From Hofstenia miamia (lineage: Eukaryota; Xenacoelomorpha; Acoela; Hofsteniidae), in NCBI GenBank assembly GCA_900660155.1, contig CABFPE010000202.1, positions 300,376-327,574 of the forward strand: a stretch of DNA of 27,199 nucleotides. Reading direction: 5' to 3'. Below are positions 19,401 to 27,199 of this stretch, one piece after another. Positions within the stretch are counted from its first letter, which is position 1. Each line of letters opens with the position of its first letter. Position numbers and translations under genes: made by a program. The notes under the pieces were generated by a model that ran no database searches, was not told where the DNA came from, and was given only the letters and a program-made list of their open reading frames with translations.

Positions 19401-20270
19401 TGAAAAAGAAAATTTTTAGTTTTTTATTAAACATTCAGAAGGCTGATATACATGTCCGTGTTCATCTTAACCCACTTCTCTAAAAATATCAATATATTAC
19501 AACAATGATTACTAAAGCTACCCACGCTATGGTGGTTGGATGATGATTGATTACTATTGAGGACTGAATCTTGATGTCTCTATAGGGCCAATAACAAATG
19601 CCTTGCGTATACAGAACATGCGAAATGTTGTGTCATTAATGCACTTAACAGTTTGAGGGTGACCAGTCTACAGCTAATGTATTTCACACAAAGTACTAGT
19701 TTCATTTAACAGCTGGAGAAGGACTGAAATAACTCATAGGTCGTTCATATGTCAGGACCTATTCAGTAATTTTTACAAAAAAGTGAGGAGGCTATTAATT
19801 TCTCATAAGGTAACAAGTATCTGTACTTTTTAGGTGTAGATCTGAAGTTTTTTTCGGTAACAGTGGCCACAACCTTCAACAAAACTGTATTTTAATTAGC
19901 AGCCTCACTGAAACACTATTGGTTCTACTTACTAACTGTACACATGTATATGCATACTGTGGAAGCAGGTCTATCAACTGCTTTTATAATTTCTTAAGTA
20001 CAAAAGTTTGGTGGATGTTAGATGAAATGCATAAAATTGGATTGTGAATTTTTGATATATTCCCAAAAATTTGTAAGAATATTTGAAAAAAATTCGAAAG
20101 TTTGACAAATATTTACAAAGTTTTTGTTAAGTTTTGTAAATTTTAGGAAAATTTTTCATATATTTTGGAAAAATTAGTCAAACATTTGGATCAATTTGCA
20201 AATACAATTTAAAAATTGGAATTTTTCAACTTTTTTACTAAGGTTGCACAAATTTACCCAATGGCTGCAC
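19401..20270. other. gene-free stretch, degenerate AT-rich repeats
   Basis: No gene is supported. Between about 20040 and 20230 the sequence is a loose run of variants of TTTGnAAAATTT, a low-complexity tract. If the exon at 19341-19399 is real, this stretch is probably intron. Confidence 0.45.
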
Positions 20271-20274
20271 TCCA

Positions 20275-20400
20275 TTTTGCTTCCTCATGGCGGGACTGCA
20301 GGAGGGTTTTGCGGGATTGCCCGAGCCCGCCGGGTCGCCCACGCCCGGCGGGCACAGGGCGGGCGTAACTTTTGAGTGGGCAGGCACGGGCATGTATAAA
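20275..20400. mobile_element. GC-rich hAT-like terminal block with hairpin
   Basis: A GC-rich block stands in AT-rich DNA. It contains the perfect 10-bp inverted repeat gcccgccggg / cccggcgggc (20325-20334 and 20344-20353, nine-base loop) and phrases such as cagggcgggcg and ggcacgggcatg that recur in the block at 21565-21680. The two blocks bracket a decayed hAT N-terminal coding region, so they are probably the termini of one element. Exact ends and target duplication were not resolved. Confidence 0.45.
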
Positions 20401-20615
20401 TCGGCATACCTGGTTTCTATCCCTTCATGTCATTTTTGATGATACTTCATGTTTGAGACATCTCTGACGAAATAGTAACTTCAAAGGAACGGAAAGCAGA
20501 AAATATTCAAGGATCAATTATTCAATTCAATTGTTTTTGAAGTCTACGTTCGTTTGCTTAAAGCGATTAAAGCAAAGAGGCGATTAAGATTAGATCTGTC
20601 ACTCAACCGTCCTAA

Positions 20616-20744
20616 GGCCACTGTTAGACTACGTGATTGGTAGCAAGAAAAGAAACAAAATCACGTCGAAACGCCAAGATAATTGGTGTTTCGACGTGAT
20701 TTTTTTTCTTTTCTTGCTACCAATCACGTAGTCTAACCGTGGCC
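20616..20744. mobile_element. palindromic MITE, PIF/Harbinger-like, TAA target duplication
   Basis: Two 61-bp arms (20616-20676 and 20684-20744) are reverse complements at 58 of 61 positions, separated by seven bases (agataat). Both ends are flanked by TAA (20613-20615 and 20745-20747), the typical TWA target of PIF/Harbinger elements. The ends begin GGCCAC, also in keeping with that group. There is no coding capacity. The near-perfect arms suggest recent insertion or arm homogenisation. A Harbinger transposase is not present in the window. Confidence 0.8.
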
Positions 20745-21059
20745 TAAGCTAAATATATCTAATTAATTTAATAAGCATCGATGTTAATTTCAAGTAGCTA
20801 ATCTGCATAACAAAAGCATCGCGTGCGATGGGCTGAAAGAGATAAACAAGATTAACTAATCTAGATTAAAGCAGCAGTCTGTGTTAGGGAAGTGATCCAA
20901 ATTCAATACGTTAACAAGTGAAAATGCAACCGTAAACAACAATTCTAGCTTCAAATGTCTGCATACGCTTAATAAATTTACTCAGATCAGATATTCGGAA
21001 AATGAAGTAAATATTAATGGCTTTATGTTGCATGTTTTTCTTGAAACATGTGTATCATT

Positions 21060-21400
21060 ATAAGTCTTTTGATGGTACTAAATCACTTCATCGCCATTCA
21101 TGTGAAAATAACAATAGTTGTATTTGTATTTCAAAGCCATGAGGCTTGAGTAATTTGAGACACTTTCTTCGTTCCAAACCTTCTATTACCAATGAAGAAA
21201 AAACAAAGTTAAGTATGGCTGTTGTTGATAGGTGGTCATGTGTTCACTGGATTTTCGCCCGCTATCAACATGCACTGAAGAAGGGTTTAAGATGGTAGCT
21301 CAATGATTAATTGACATTGGAGCTAAATATGGTTCAATCAACTCTAACGATATATTTCTGCAACCTTATAATATTTCTCGTGGAATATTACCAAAATAGT
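21060..21400 (+). pseudogene. hAT transposase remnant, BED-type N-terminal region
   Basis: Plus-strand pieces read NLRHFLRSKPSITNEEKTKL, then MAVVDRWSCVHWIF, then in a shifted frame GFKMVAQ, a stop, LIDIGAKYGSINSNDIF and ISRGILP. The order matches N-terminal regions of BED-zinc-finger hAT transposases, where a Ser-rich linker leads to TKAVVxWVCKDIRPF, GFKxLAQxLIDIGAKYGxV and a PSRKTVSR segment. One frameshift and stops kill it. The zinc finger itself is eroded, and the catalytic domain is absent before the GC-rich block at 21565. Confidence 0.72.
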
Positions 21401-21564
21401 TTGATCTTCACTAAAGATAATGTGTAATACTATCAAATAGAAAGCGTTCCTGGACATCAAAGAATAAAAATGTTTTATTTACGGCAATTATTATCAGTTT
21501 ATTGATGAGAAATTTTTGTTACATTTTTCTATAAATTTTAGTCGTTGGGATAGTTTATTTGTAT

Positions 21565-21690
21565 CGGGCACACACAGGGCGGGCACGGGCAGCTCGTTGT
21601 TCAGACCGGGCGGGGGGACACAGGGCGTATGCTGTAGAACCGTGCACAGGGTGGGCATGGGCGGCAGAAAATGCATGCCCGTAAAACACT
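21565..21690. mobile_element. GC-rich hAT-like terminal block
   Basis: G-rich phrases (cagggcgggcacgggc, ccgggcgggggg, acagggtgggcatgggcgg) end in a gcatgcccgt motif. They resemble the block at 20275-20400 and probably mark the other end of the BED-type hAT remnant. Open frames on both strands through here reflect the absence of A/T stops, not genes. Confidence 0.45.
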
Positions 21691-21794
21691 ATTGCCAGGT
21701 TTCAGAAGTAAAGAACATGTGAGACAGCACTAAAATTGTTCAAAACAGTAACAAAAAAACAAATACTTGAAAAATCTATTGTTTTGCACTTTAA

Positions 21795-22560
21795 TTCAAC
21801 AAATCATGATGCATTAATTAGCTTGTGTGACACTTGCTGGGTAGAGTGAATCGATGTACTAGAAGTTTTTGTATCAAACTACATTTCTGTATGCAGAACG
21901 CTTTATCGCAATTTCAGTTTGGCATGATGCGTCTGCTAAGTCAAAAGCTCAAATACTTTTAAATACTATCACCAATAATTCATTTATTGCTGCTCTATTT
22001 TCTGTTCTTTCAAATCTTCATGGACGTAGCATATCTCTTCAAAGCATAGACCAAGATCTAATAACAGCAATGGAGAATGTCCAAGATGTAAATATAGTTC
22101 TTTAAAATATACGTCAATCGTCACAATGTCATCTTTTGAAGATGTACAAATGGATAAATGACTGTATCCTTCCCCTTAGACTTTCCCTAAACATGCCTCG
22201 ACAAATCCAGAATATTTTTTTCACACTACCATTTATATTCCATTTCTTGACACTGTTATTGCATAACTAAATCTGTGATTTAATGAGAAGACCATACGTG
22301 AGTATGTATTGGGTGGGTATTTTGTTACCACAGATTGCTTCACCTTCAAATCCTGAATCAAACTCCAATGACTTTAAGCTAATCCTGAAACAATATTCAG
22401 AAATTTTATTTGCAAATGAAATAATTATAGAAAAAATGAGAGCACAGTCTGAATACCAATTGTAGTGCTCTAAATGAAAAAAAGAATATACCTCTTCATG
22501 CATTCTTTGTGATAAAAACATTTATCCAATTATATTTTCTCTCTTGAAGGTGTCTATTTT
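21795..22560 (+). pseudogene. hAT transposase remnant, ZMYM1/DUF4371-type
   Basis: Plus-strand pieces in order: LVSLCDTCWVE, stop, IDVLEVFV (about 21817-21870, matching LxSLCETRWVERHDSVLEF); then in another frame WHDASAKSKAQILLNTITNN and FIAALFSVLSN (21920-22010, matching SSKAxxLLxxI...FIVSL); then a MPRQ piece followed by LPFIFHFLTLL (about 22190-22260, equivalent to MPRxxxRQTHR...IPFLD); then NEIIIEKMRAQ; and finally DKNIYPIIFSLLKV (about 22508-22550, matching NENIYPNIxxLLKIL). Stops and frameshifts are frequent. This family is distinct from the BED-type remnant just upstream and similar to that at 4830-5405. Confidence 0.75.
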
Positions 22561-23528
22561 TAAAATTATAATCTAGAATGCGTCTATAAAGAATGCTAAA
22601 GGAGACGAGTAACAATGTTTATTGTAGGACACAGTTTCATATAAGGCCATTTTACTACATGGCTACCTGGGGCTGATTTATATCACTGCCCATTGAGTTA
22701 GAATATAACTTTTGGGAAATTTTTTATGCGTCTTCCTTCTAAACTATATTTTTTCTCAGTACAAAATAATTAATCTTAGTTTAAGCTTTGTAATAGATTG
22801 CCATTTGTTAACTAGGTTTCACTAATTCCAATACTGAAATAAATCAAAACTATTTATTACATTAGAAGCTTTAACGAACTTATTGACAATGCTTTGATTT
22901 TACAAATTTTATTTTATTTTGTTAGTATTTAGATTATTATGGTTATATTTAAAGTTTTTATTGAAGGTATATTGAGTAGAGAACTGAGTCTTAAATTTTT
23001 CAGACTGACAATTTAAAAAACCATGTAATCTTAGCTATGTTTCATTGGATATTTATAGGAATATTCATTTAGACAGAGCATCAGAACACACAGTTAAATT
23101 TTGATTTAAATAAGTTTCAAAATGCCTCTACTTTATATCAGAAATTTATAGATTTTCAGCTTTTGGAAAATGATTGAAAATGTATTAAACTTTAATATAT
23201 TGTCTTTCTACAACTACACTGTTGTCTTTTCTAAATTTTAATTTTTTTCCTGTTGAATTGTTTATTCTATTGTAGAAAAATATTTTCCATTTATAGATGA
23301 AAGTTGGAAAATTTTGTATGAGATTTAATTCATATATATTTCTAATTTCAAAAAATTTTTCTGAATTTTTGTTTTTCATGTTTTTCTTTACAATGAATTC
23401 TCAATTTTCATTACATAATTTTTAGAATTTTCCAAATTAGAAATAAAATAATTTGAATGTATAAAAACGCAAAGTTCTATTTTTACGCCAAAATAAAAGT
23501 TAAATTTGTAAACAGTATTATAAACCAA
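22561..23528. other. AT-rich stretch downstream of the synaptotagmin-like gene
   Basis: This is presumably 3' UTR and intergenic DNA of the minus-strand gene ending at 23529. I see no AATAAA on the minus strand within the first 400 bases after that stop. The 64-codon minus frame at 23185-23379 (Lys/Asn/Phe/Ile-rich) fits background composition and is not supported. Confidence 0.4.
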
Positions 23529-23736
23529 TTAGTTTATGTCCCTTGGAAGTAAGAGCGAGTGCCACTGTGTAAATGGTCTTCTTGGATTTTCAATGACATC
23601 ATTAAAATGCCTCTCCAAAGCCTCTGTATCTGATTCGACACCCAGTTTAATGCATCCTATTACTTTGCTTCCAAATGTTTCTGTTTCCTTGACTTTAATA
23701 ATTATTGTGATATGAGGAATTTCTTTAGGTGTCAAA
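23529..23736 (-). CDS. synaptotagmin-like gene, last coding exon (C2B end)
   Basis: Terminal exon of a minus-strand tandem-C2 gene. The acceptor ttatatgtttag ends at 23737. One base completes the split codon, and the exon then encodes 68 residues from LTPKEIPHI to LLLPRDIN, with TAA at 23529. It covers the last strands of C2B: HITIIIKVKETETFGSKVIG, the helix region ALERHFNDVIE, and NPRRPFTQWHSL, which is the conserved synaptotagmin ending NPRRPxxQWHxL. In synaptotagmin-1 the third calcium-binding loop carries three aspartates in LDYDKIGKND. Here the aligned positions are Lys, Thr and Lys, so calcium binding by this loop is unlikely. Open frame upstream of the acceptor is intron and does not fit C2. 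Confidence 0.88.
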
Positions 23737-24048
23737 CTAAACATATAACACATATTTTGTAAAATATTAATTGCAATACATTGATCTGTACTAAATGTAA
23801 TATTAGTTAAGATTACTTCAATTGTTATTTTTAGTGTACTGGCAGTGCAGTTCGTCCGAATTTTTCGCATTAGCAGAGTTTCTTGACCTGTCCACTACAT
23901 ATTGTAGCTGGTAGATATCAAAAGCCAATCAAAAGTGGTCAATTGTATTTCAAATCTTACCTGTATGAAAAATACTCCTACACCCTAGAAGTTTGTTGTT
24001 TCTAGCTTGGCAGGGAATTTTCGCATTAAGTTATTCATAGTCTTTTAG

Positions 24049-24073
24049 AATAATAATAATAATATTTATATTA

Positions 24074-24135
<62 letters not shown>
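24049..24135. repeat. (TAA)n microsatellite
   Basis: A TAA/AAT trinucleotide run interrupted by atttatattaacatt near its start, with more than 20 uninterrupted units afterwards. It lies within the intron. Confidence 0.95.
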
Positions 24136-24138
<3 letters not shown>

Positions 24139-24207
24139 AACTAAAGCAAATTTATTCGCAAATAGAAAAGCAATACTACGAACTAGCTTACTTGAAAATT
24201 TAGAAAA

Positions 24208-24440
24208 TTATATATATATATATATACCACCATGCTATTGGTAAATATAAGTTCGATCATCATATGCGCTCACCAATTATTAAGAGCATGACTGATCGTT
24301 AAGCTAACACATTTTAACAATTTTATTATCTAAGAATTATAACAGCTGCAAAAAACAAGTTTTTAAGTACAACAAATCATCGAAATCCATTATTCGCTCT
24401 TTGCAAATGCAATTTAACTATAGTATTATTATTATTATAA

Positions 24441-24471
<31 letters not shown>

Positions 24472-24510
24472 GATAATTAGCCAAATTATATATATATATA
24501 TATATGTATA
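24208..24510. repeat. cluster of (AT)n microsatellites
   Basis: AT dinucleotide runs occur at about 24209-24226, 24440-24472 and 24487-24512, the latter two interrupted by single G substitutions (atatgtatat). They lie within the same intron. Confidence 0.9.
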
Positions 24511-25401
24511 TGTATAGCTTATTTTGCATAATTTATGCATGAAATATCCTGAGCTAATGCTGCTTGATTGATTGTGATGAAATCACTTGAAAACAGAGGT
24601 AAATACATTCATTTTTCTGTGGCAAGCGATCTTAATACAATTTTTTATTAAAGAACAACAAAGAAAAAATGCTTCCGAAAAATTTATAGTTGACAAATTG
24701 AATATTTAGTGCCTTTTTGAATTCCATCGCCTCTTGAAAGTAGCCAAAAGCAGAAACTCTCGTGGATCTAGTAGTCTATTACAAAGTCGAAAAACATTGC
24801 AAGAAATGTGGAAGCCATTCGACCCCAAAGAATCTTTGCAAAAGCTTGTGAATTTGAAGCACTGCTCGTGTACCTCAGGATTTCATACTATTGTATTTGC
24901 ATCCAAATTTGAAGTTGATGGAGTAATTTTCAAGCTTTAAGAATATAAATAGAATATATATGTCAAAAATCAAAAAGGTAAATTTTTGTGGGGGATGCAA
25001 AAACTCATTGTTTGTGGCGGATTATTATCATTATGTGAGAGTCGGGGTGAATCACATTAAATTTCAGATGGTTCATGTATTGGCTTAGTTCAAAAATCAT
25101 TTTATAGATTTATCAATAAATTCGCATTTCAGTTGTATTTTCTAAAAATAATTTTTATGACAGGTTCAGAATGTGCGCGCGGCTTAAATCACATGATCCA
25201 AAGTAAGCAAAAATCTAGTTGTCCAGATAATTGCCGCCACTACACACTTTTTTCATGAAATATTGAAAAAGGGGAAACCTAGTTTATTATAAATGCAAGA
25301 AAATCATGATGTCGCATTTGAATTGAAAAACACTTGATGTCTAGTTGTTGAATTGGTTAGTGGATTAATACAAATTAATAAAATGAAGTATTTCAGCTTA
25401 C

Positions 25402-25564
25402 CTGCATTTGAATGTTTGATTAAAGTATGGGTTTTTCTTTCTAGTCATTGCTTTTGTTTTTACCTTTAGCTTGATGTCTTCCTTACACTTCACAATCAAG
25501 CGAACGTAGGGATTTGTTGATCCATCCCAATCCATTGCTGGAAGATCTCTGCATTCAACGATCC
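25402..25564 (-). CDS. synaptotagmin-like gene, internal exon (C2B core)
   Basis: A 163-bp exon bounded by acceptor gttccag (ending 25565) and donor gtaagc (from 25401). Two bases complete the codon split after 26409. It encodes GIVECRDLPAMDWDGS, then TNPYVRLIVKCKEDIKLK, VKTKAMTRKKNP and YFNQTFKC. This is the C2 pattern of a beta strand, DLPxMD, loop 1, PYVKxxL, a Lys-rich strand and the NPxFNExF motif. The first loop-1 aspartate (AMD) is kept, while the second, normally in SDPYV, is Asn. The Lys/Arg-rich strand resembles the polybasic patch that in other synaptotagmins binds acidic phospholipids and SNAREs. The exon leaves two bases (ag) that join the t at 23736 as Ser. Confidence 0.9.
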
Positions 25565-26408
25565 CTGGAACCACATTCCAAATTCATAAGTTAGAAAAAA
25601 ATTGGTAATATTTATAAATGAGTTTGTCTTAACTAAATTCAGATGGAGATAAAGCGCTTTCTTACTTGAACGTAATTTGGATGCGTTTAGGGAAATGGAT
25701 GAAATAAATGTAAATTTTATGAACATTGTTAATAGAGACCTGTGGAGCGACATATTTTTAGCTTCAGTTCGGTTATGGTCTCGTCCTTTGCTCAATTTGT
25801 CAATCTCGGAATTGTCTCCTGACACCCGATCCCGGTTACAGTCGTCTGTCTGGTTCCGAATTGTGATTAGATGTGTTAAATTTAATACATCAAGTTAAGT
25901 ACTAAGCGGGGATATTACAAATCAATTTGATTCCGTCTTGTCTGTGACAATAACACAAGCACATTTGATTTTCTCGACGGTTAATTGAAGACAAAATTTG
26001 AAGATGAAAGGTCATGCAAAACAAAATTCTGTAAAAAATGAAATTTTTCAGAGTAACGTAGACTTAGACGTCTAGCAAAAATTGATATTTTTTAAAGTAT
26101 TCCCAATTTCTCAGAAGTAAAAAGTTTGACATAATTAAGAGTGCTTGAAATTTTCAAAAACAGTATATAAATGGAAATTATAACATTAAATATTTATCAA
26201 AACGGAAAAATTTACATATTTACGACTTTTTATTAAATTCAGATTATATAAAATATTGGCACATTTTAAAAATTTTCTGTCATTTATTTTGGACATTTGT
26301 TTAAGAATTCATAATTACATATACATTATTTCTTAATGTGAATATAGACGTCTGGTTTTTGATAATTTGCTTTCTCACAAAAATGTTACAAATAAATAAT
26401 GAACGTAC
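25565..26408 (-). other. intron of the synaptotagmin-like gene
   Basis: The donor gtacgt starts at 26408 and the acceptor cag ends at 25565. The 109-codon minus frame at 25496-25825 overlaps the next exon in the wrong frame, and the plus frame at 25677-25898 matches no family. Neither is a supported gene. Confidence 0.75.
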
Positions 26409-26698
26409 CGATTGCTAAAGAGAAATTCCGAGGTTGGTAGCGCATCATTAAACAAATTTTACCACGCTTTGAAATTAATCTTTCGGTCCAAGGCTTCAAC
26501 TCAACCGAAAAGTCACCTTGCAAATTATCATCATCAAGTGGAATATCGGCTTCAGCAATTTCAATGTCGCGGTGAATACGTTGGTGTAAACTGACTGCAG
26601 CAACCAGTTTGTTATTAGGAAGGTCTTCAAGAGGGCAATAAAACGTCATCATTTGATCCGGATATCTGGGATTAAATGATTTACTCACGATTGATGTA
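26409..26698 (-). CDS. synaptotagmin-like gene, exon for C2A end and C2B start
   Basis: A 290-bp exon between acceptor gttctatttag (ending 26699) and donor gtacgt (from 26408). It begins with one base completing a codon, then encodes TSIVSKSFNPRYPDQMMTFYC, aligning with the TKVxxKTLNPxFNExFxF strand of C2A. LPNNKLVAAVSLHQRIHRD follows, then IPLDD, a linker with ELKPWTERLI, and RGKICLMMRYQPRNFSLAI, the GxIxxSLRYxPxxxxLxV start of C2B. In C2A loop 3, synaptotagmin-1 has aspartates in YDFDRFSKHD; here the aligned residues are Leu, Gln and Ile. Tandem C2 domains of this type sit on vesicle-membrane proteins. The transmembrane segment and first half of C2A are not seen. A frame from GTG at 26688 is not a start. 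Confidence 0.86.
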
Positions 26699-27199
26699 CT
26701 AAATAGAACTAATTCTTAAAACTACTATTTCTTCAACCATAATCGAAAGTGTAGATATTGTGAAAATATTTTTTTGTAAGTTGAAAACTAATTGTTAATC
26801 GATTGCTCTGTATTATTACTTTATGGAATGATCAATTTGTAGATGTATGCAGTCGAATTTGAATAAATATTATCAGATGCAACTCAATAATATCATAAAA
26901 TGATTAAAAAATTTAACTATATTTAAAAATCTAAAAAAAACTTAGCAGAAATTCTAAATTCATCCCAATTATTTGCAAAAGCCTGTTATTTCTTGGCAAT
27001 GTTCGATCCACCGCCGACATTTGCTTTAGTCCAATAATTTGTAGAATAGAAAATGAGTGGAAAACCAAAAAAATCAATATAAATTATCCTTAAACAGCCT
27101 GATGTGCATTTAAACTAACAACACGATTTTCTCCGAAATCATTAGGTAATTTGGAAATCCGTAGACTAATTATTTCAGTTGAACTGCAACTACAATGAA
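26699..27199. other. presumed intron or upstream part of the synaptotagmin-like gene
   Basis: The upstream C2A exons are not recognised here and probably lie beyond the window. A less AT-rich patch at about 26992-27050 reads on the minus strand NYWTKANVGGGSNIAKK before a stop. It is too short to identify and has no clear splice sites. Confidence 0.4.

Larger units (their letters stand above)
23737..25401 (-). other. intron of the synaptotagmin-like gene with microsatellites
   Basis: Intron between two phase-matched exons. The donor is gtaagc at 25401 and the acceptor ends at 23737. It contains the (TAA)n and (AT)n tracts and a 68-codon plus-strand frame at 24734-24940 (with RKTLQEMWKPFDPKE) that I cannot assign. 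Confidence 0.75.

Noticed and set aside
21494..21722. Frames rich in Gly/Arg/Pro through the GC-rich block
   Set aside because: The block is transposon-terminal DNA with few A/T-containing stop codons. The frames differ from strand to strand and match no family.
23737..23870. Extension of the last synaptotagmin-like exon to an ATG at 23870
   Set aside because: The residues before LTPKEIP do not fit the C2 fold, whereas splicing at the ttatatgtttag acceptor joins YFNQTFKC to SLTPKEIP in phase.
24734..24940. 68-codon plus-strand frame with RKTLQEMWKPFDPKE
   Set aside because: It has more balanced composition than its surroundings, but it lies in an intron, has no splice context and matches no family I recognise on either strand.
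26386..26688. Self-contained 100-residue protein starting at GTG 26688
   Set aside because: The GTG is an internal Val codon. The frame continues upstream to an acceptor at 26699 and must stop at the donor gtacgt, since the residues after AIG are intron.

Overview
The window reads as AT-rich nuclear DNA of an invertebrate animal. By eye about two thirds of the bases are A or T. Coding sequence sits in short exons with GT/AG borders, poly(A) signals follow stop codons, and microsatellites, MITEs and decayed Tc1/mariner and hAT transposons fill most of the space. No bacterial operon, rRNA, tRNA or CRISPR array is visible. The species cannot be fixed from the sequence.

Three minus-strand host loci can be supported. 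(1) At 23529-26698 lie the three 3'-terminal coding exons of a synaptotagmin-like tandem-C2 gene; its 5' exons are outside or unrecognised. Exon phases agree across both introns. Most acidic calcium ligands of the C2 loops are replaced, which suggests a calcium-independent member. (2) At 10555-12861 lies an unrecognised gene for a protein with a hydrophobic N-terminal signal or anchor segment and four copies of a domain of about 140 residues. The last three copies form a 540-bp tandem array, and the last two copies differ at only 3 positions. One in-frame TAA separates the signal segment from the rest. A broken relative lies just downstream at 7924-8405. (3) At 19341-19399 a small terminal exon with a strong acceptor and a downstream AATAAA marks the 3' end of a further, unidentified gene.

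The rest is mainly mobile-element debris. From left to right: a Tc1 transposase pseudogene (1100-1880); a hAT (ZMYM1/DUF4371-type) remnant with GATTAATC-rich terminal DNA (4615-5711); a 1339-bp hAT derivative with imperfect 8-bp target duplications between the two copies of the multi-domain family (8804-10142); an (AT)n tract with an assembly gap (13537-13775); a DUF4817-type mariner-like remnant (13850-14460); a solo hAT end (near 15121); a 1.5-kb TA-flanked element whose left terminal repeat has expanded into a 1-kb minisatellite with higher-order structure (16143-17641); a foldback MITE (17862-18043); and a hAT cluster (20270-22560) containing a near-perfect Harbinger-like hairpin MITE (20616-20744).

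The most unusual items are the homogenised multi-domain gene with its isolated nonsense codon, the MITE-born minisatellite, and the synaptotagmin-like gene with degenerate calcium-binding loops.
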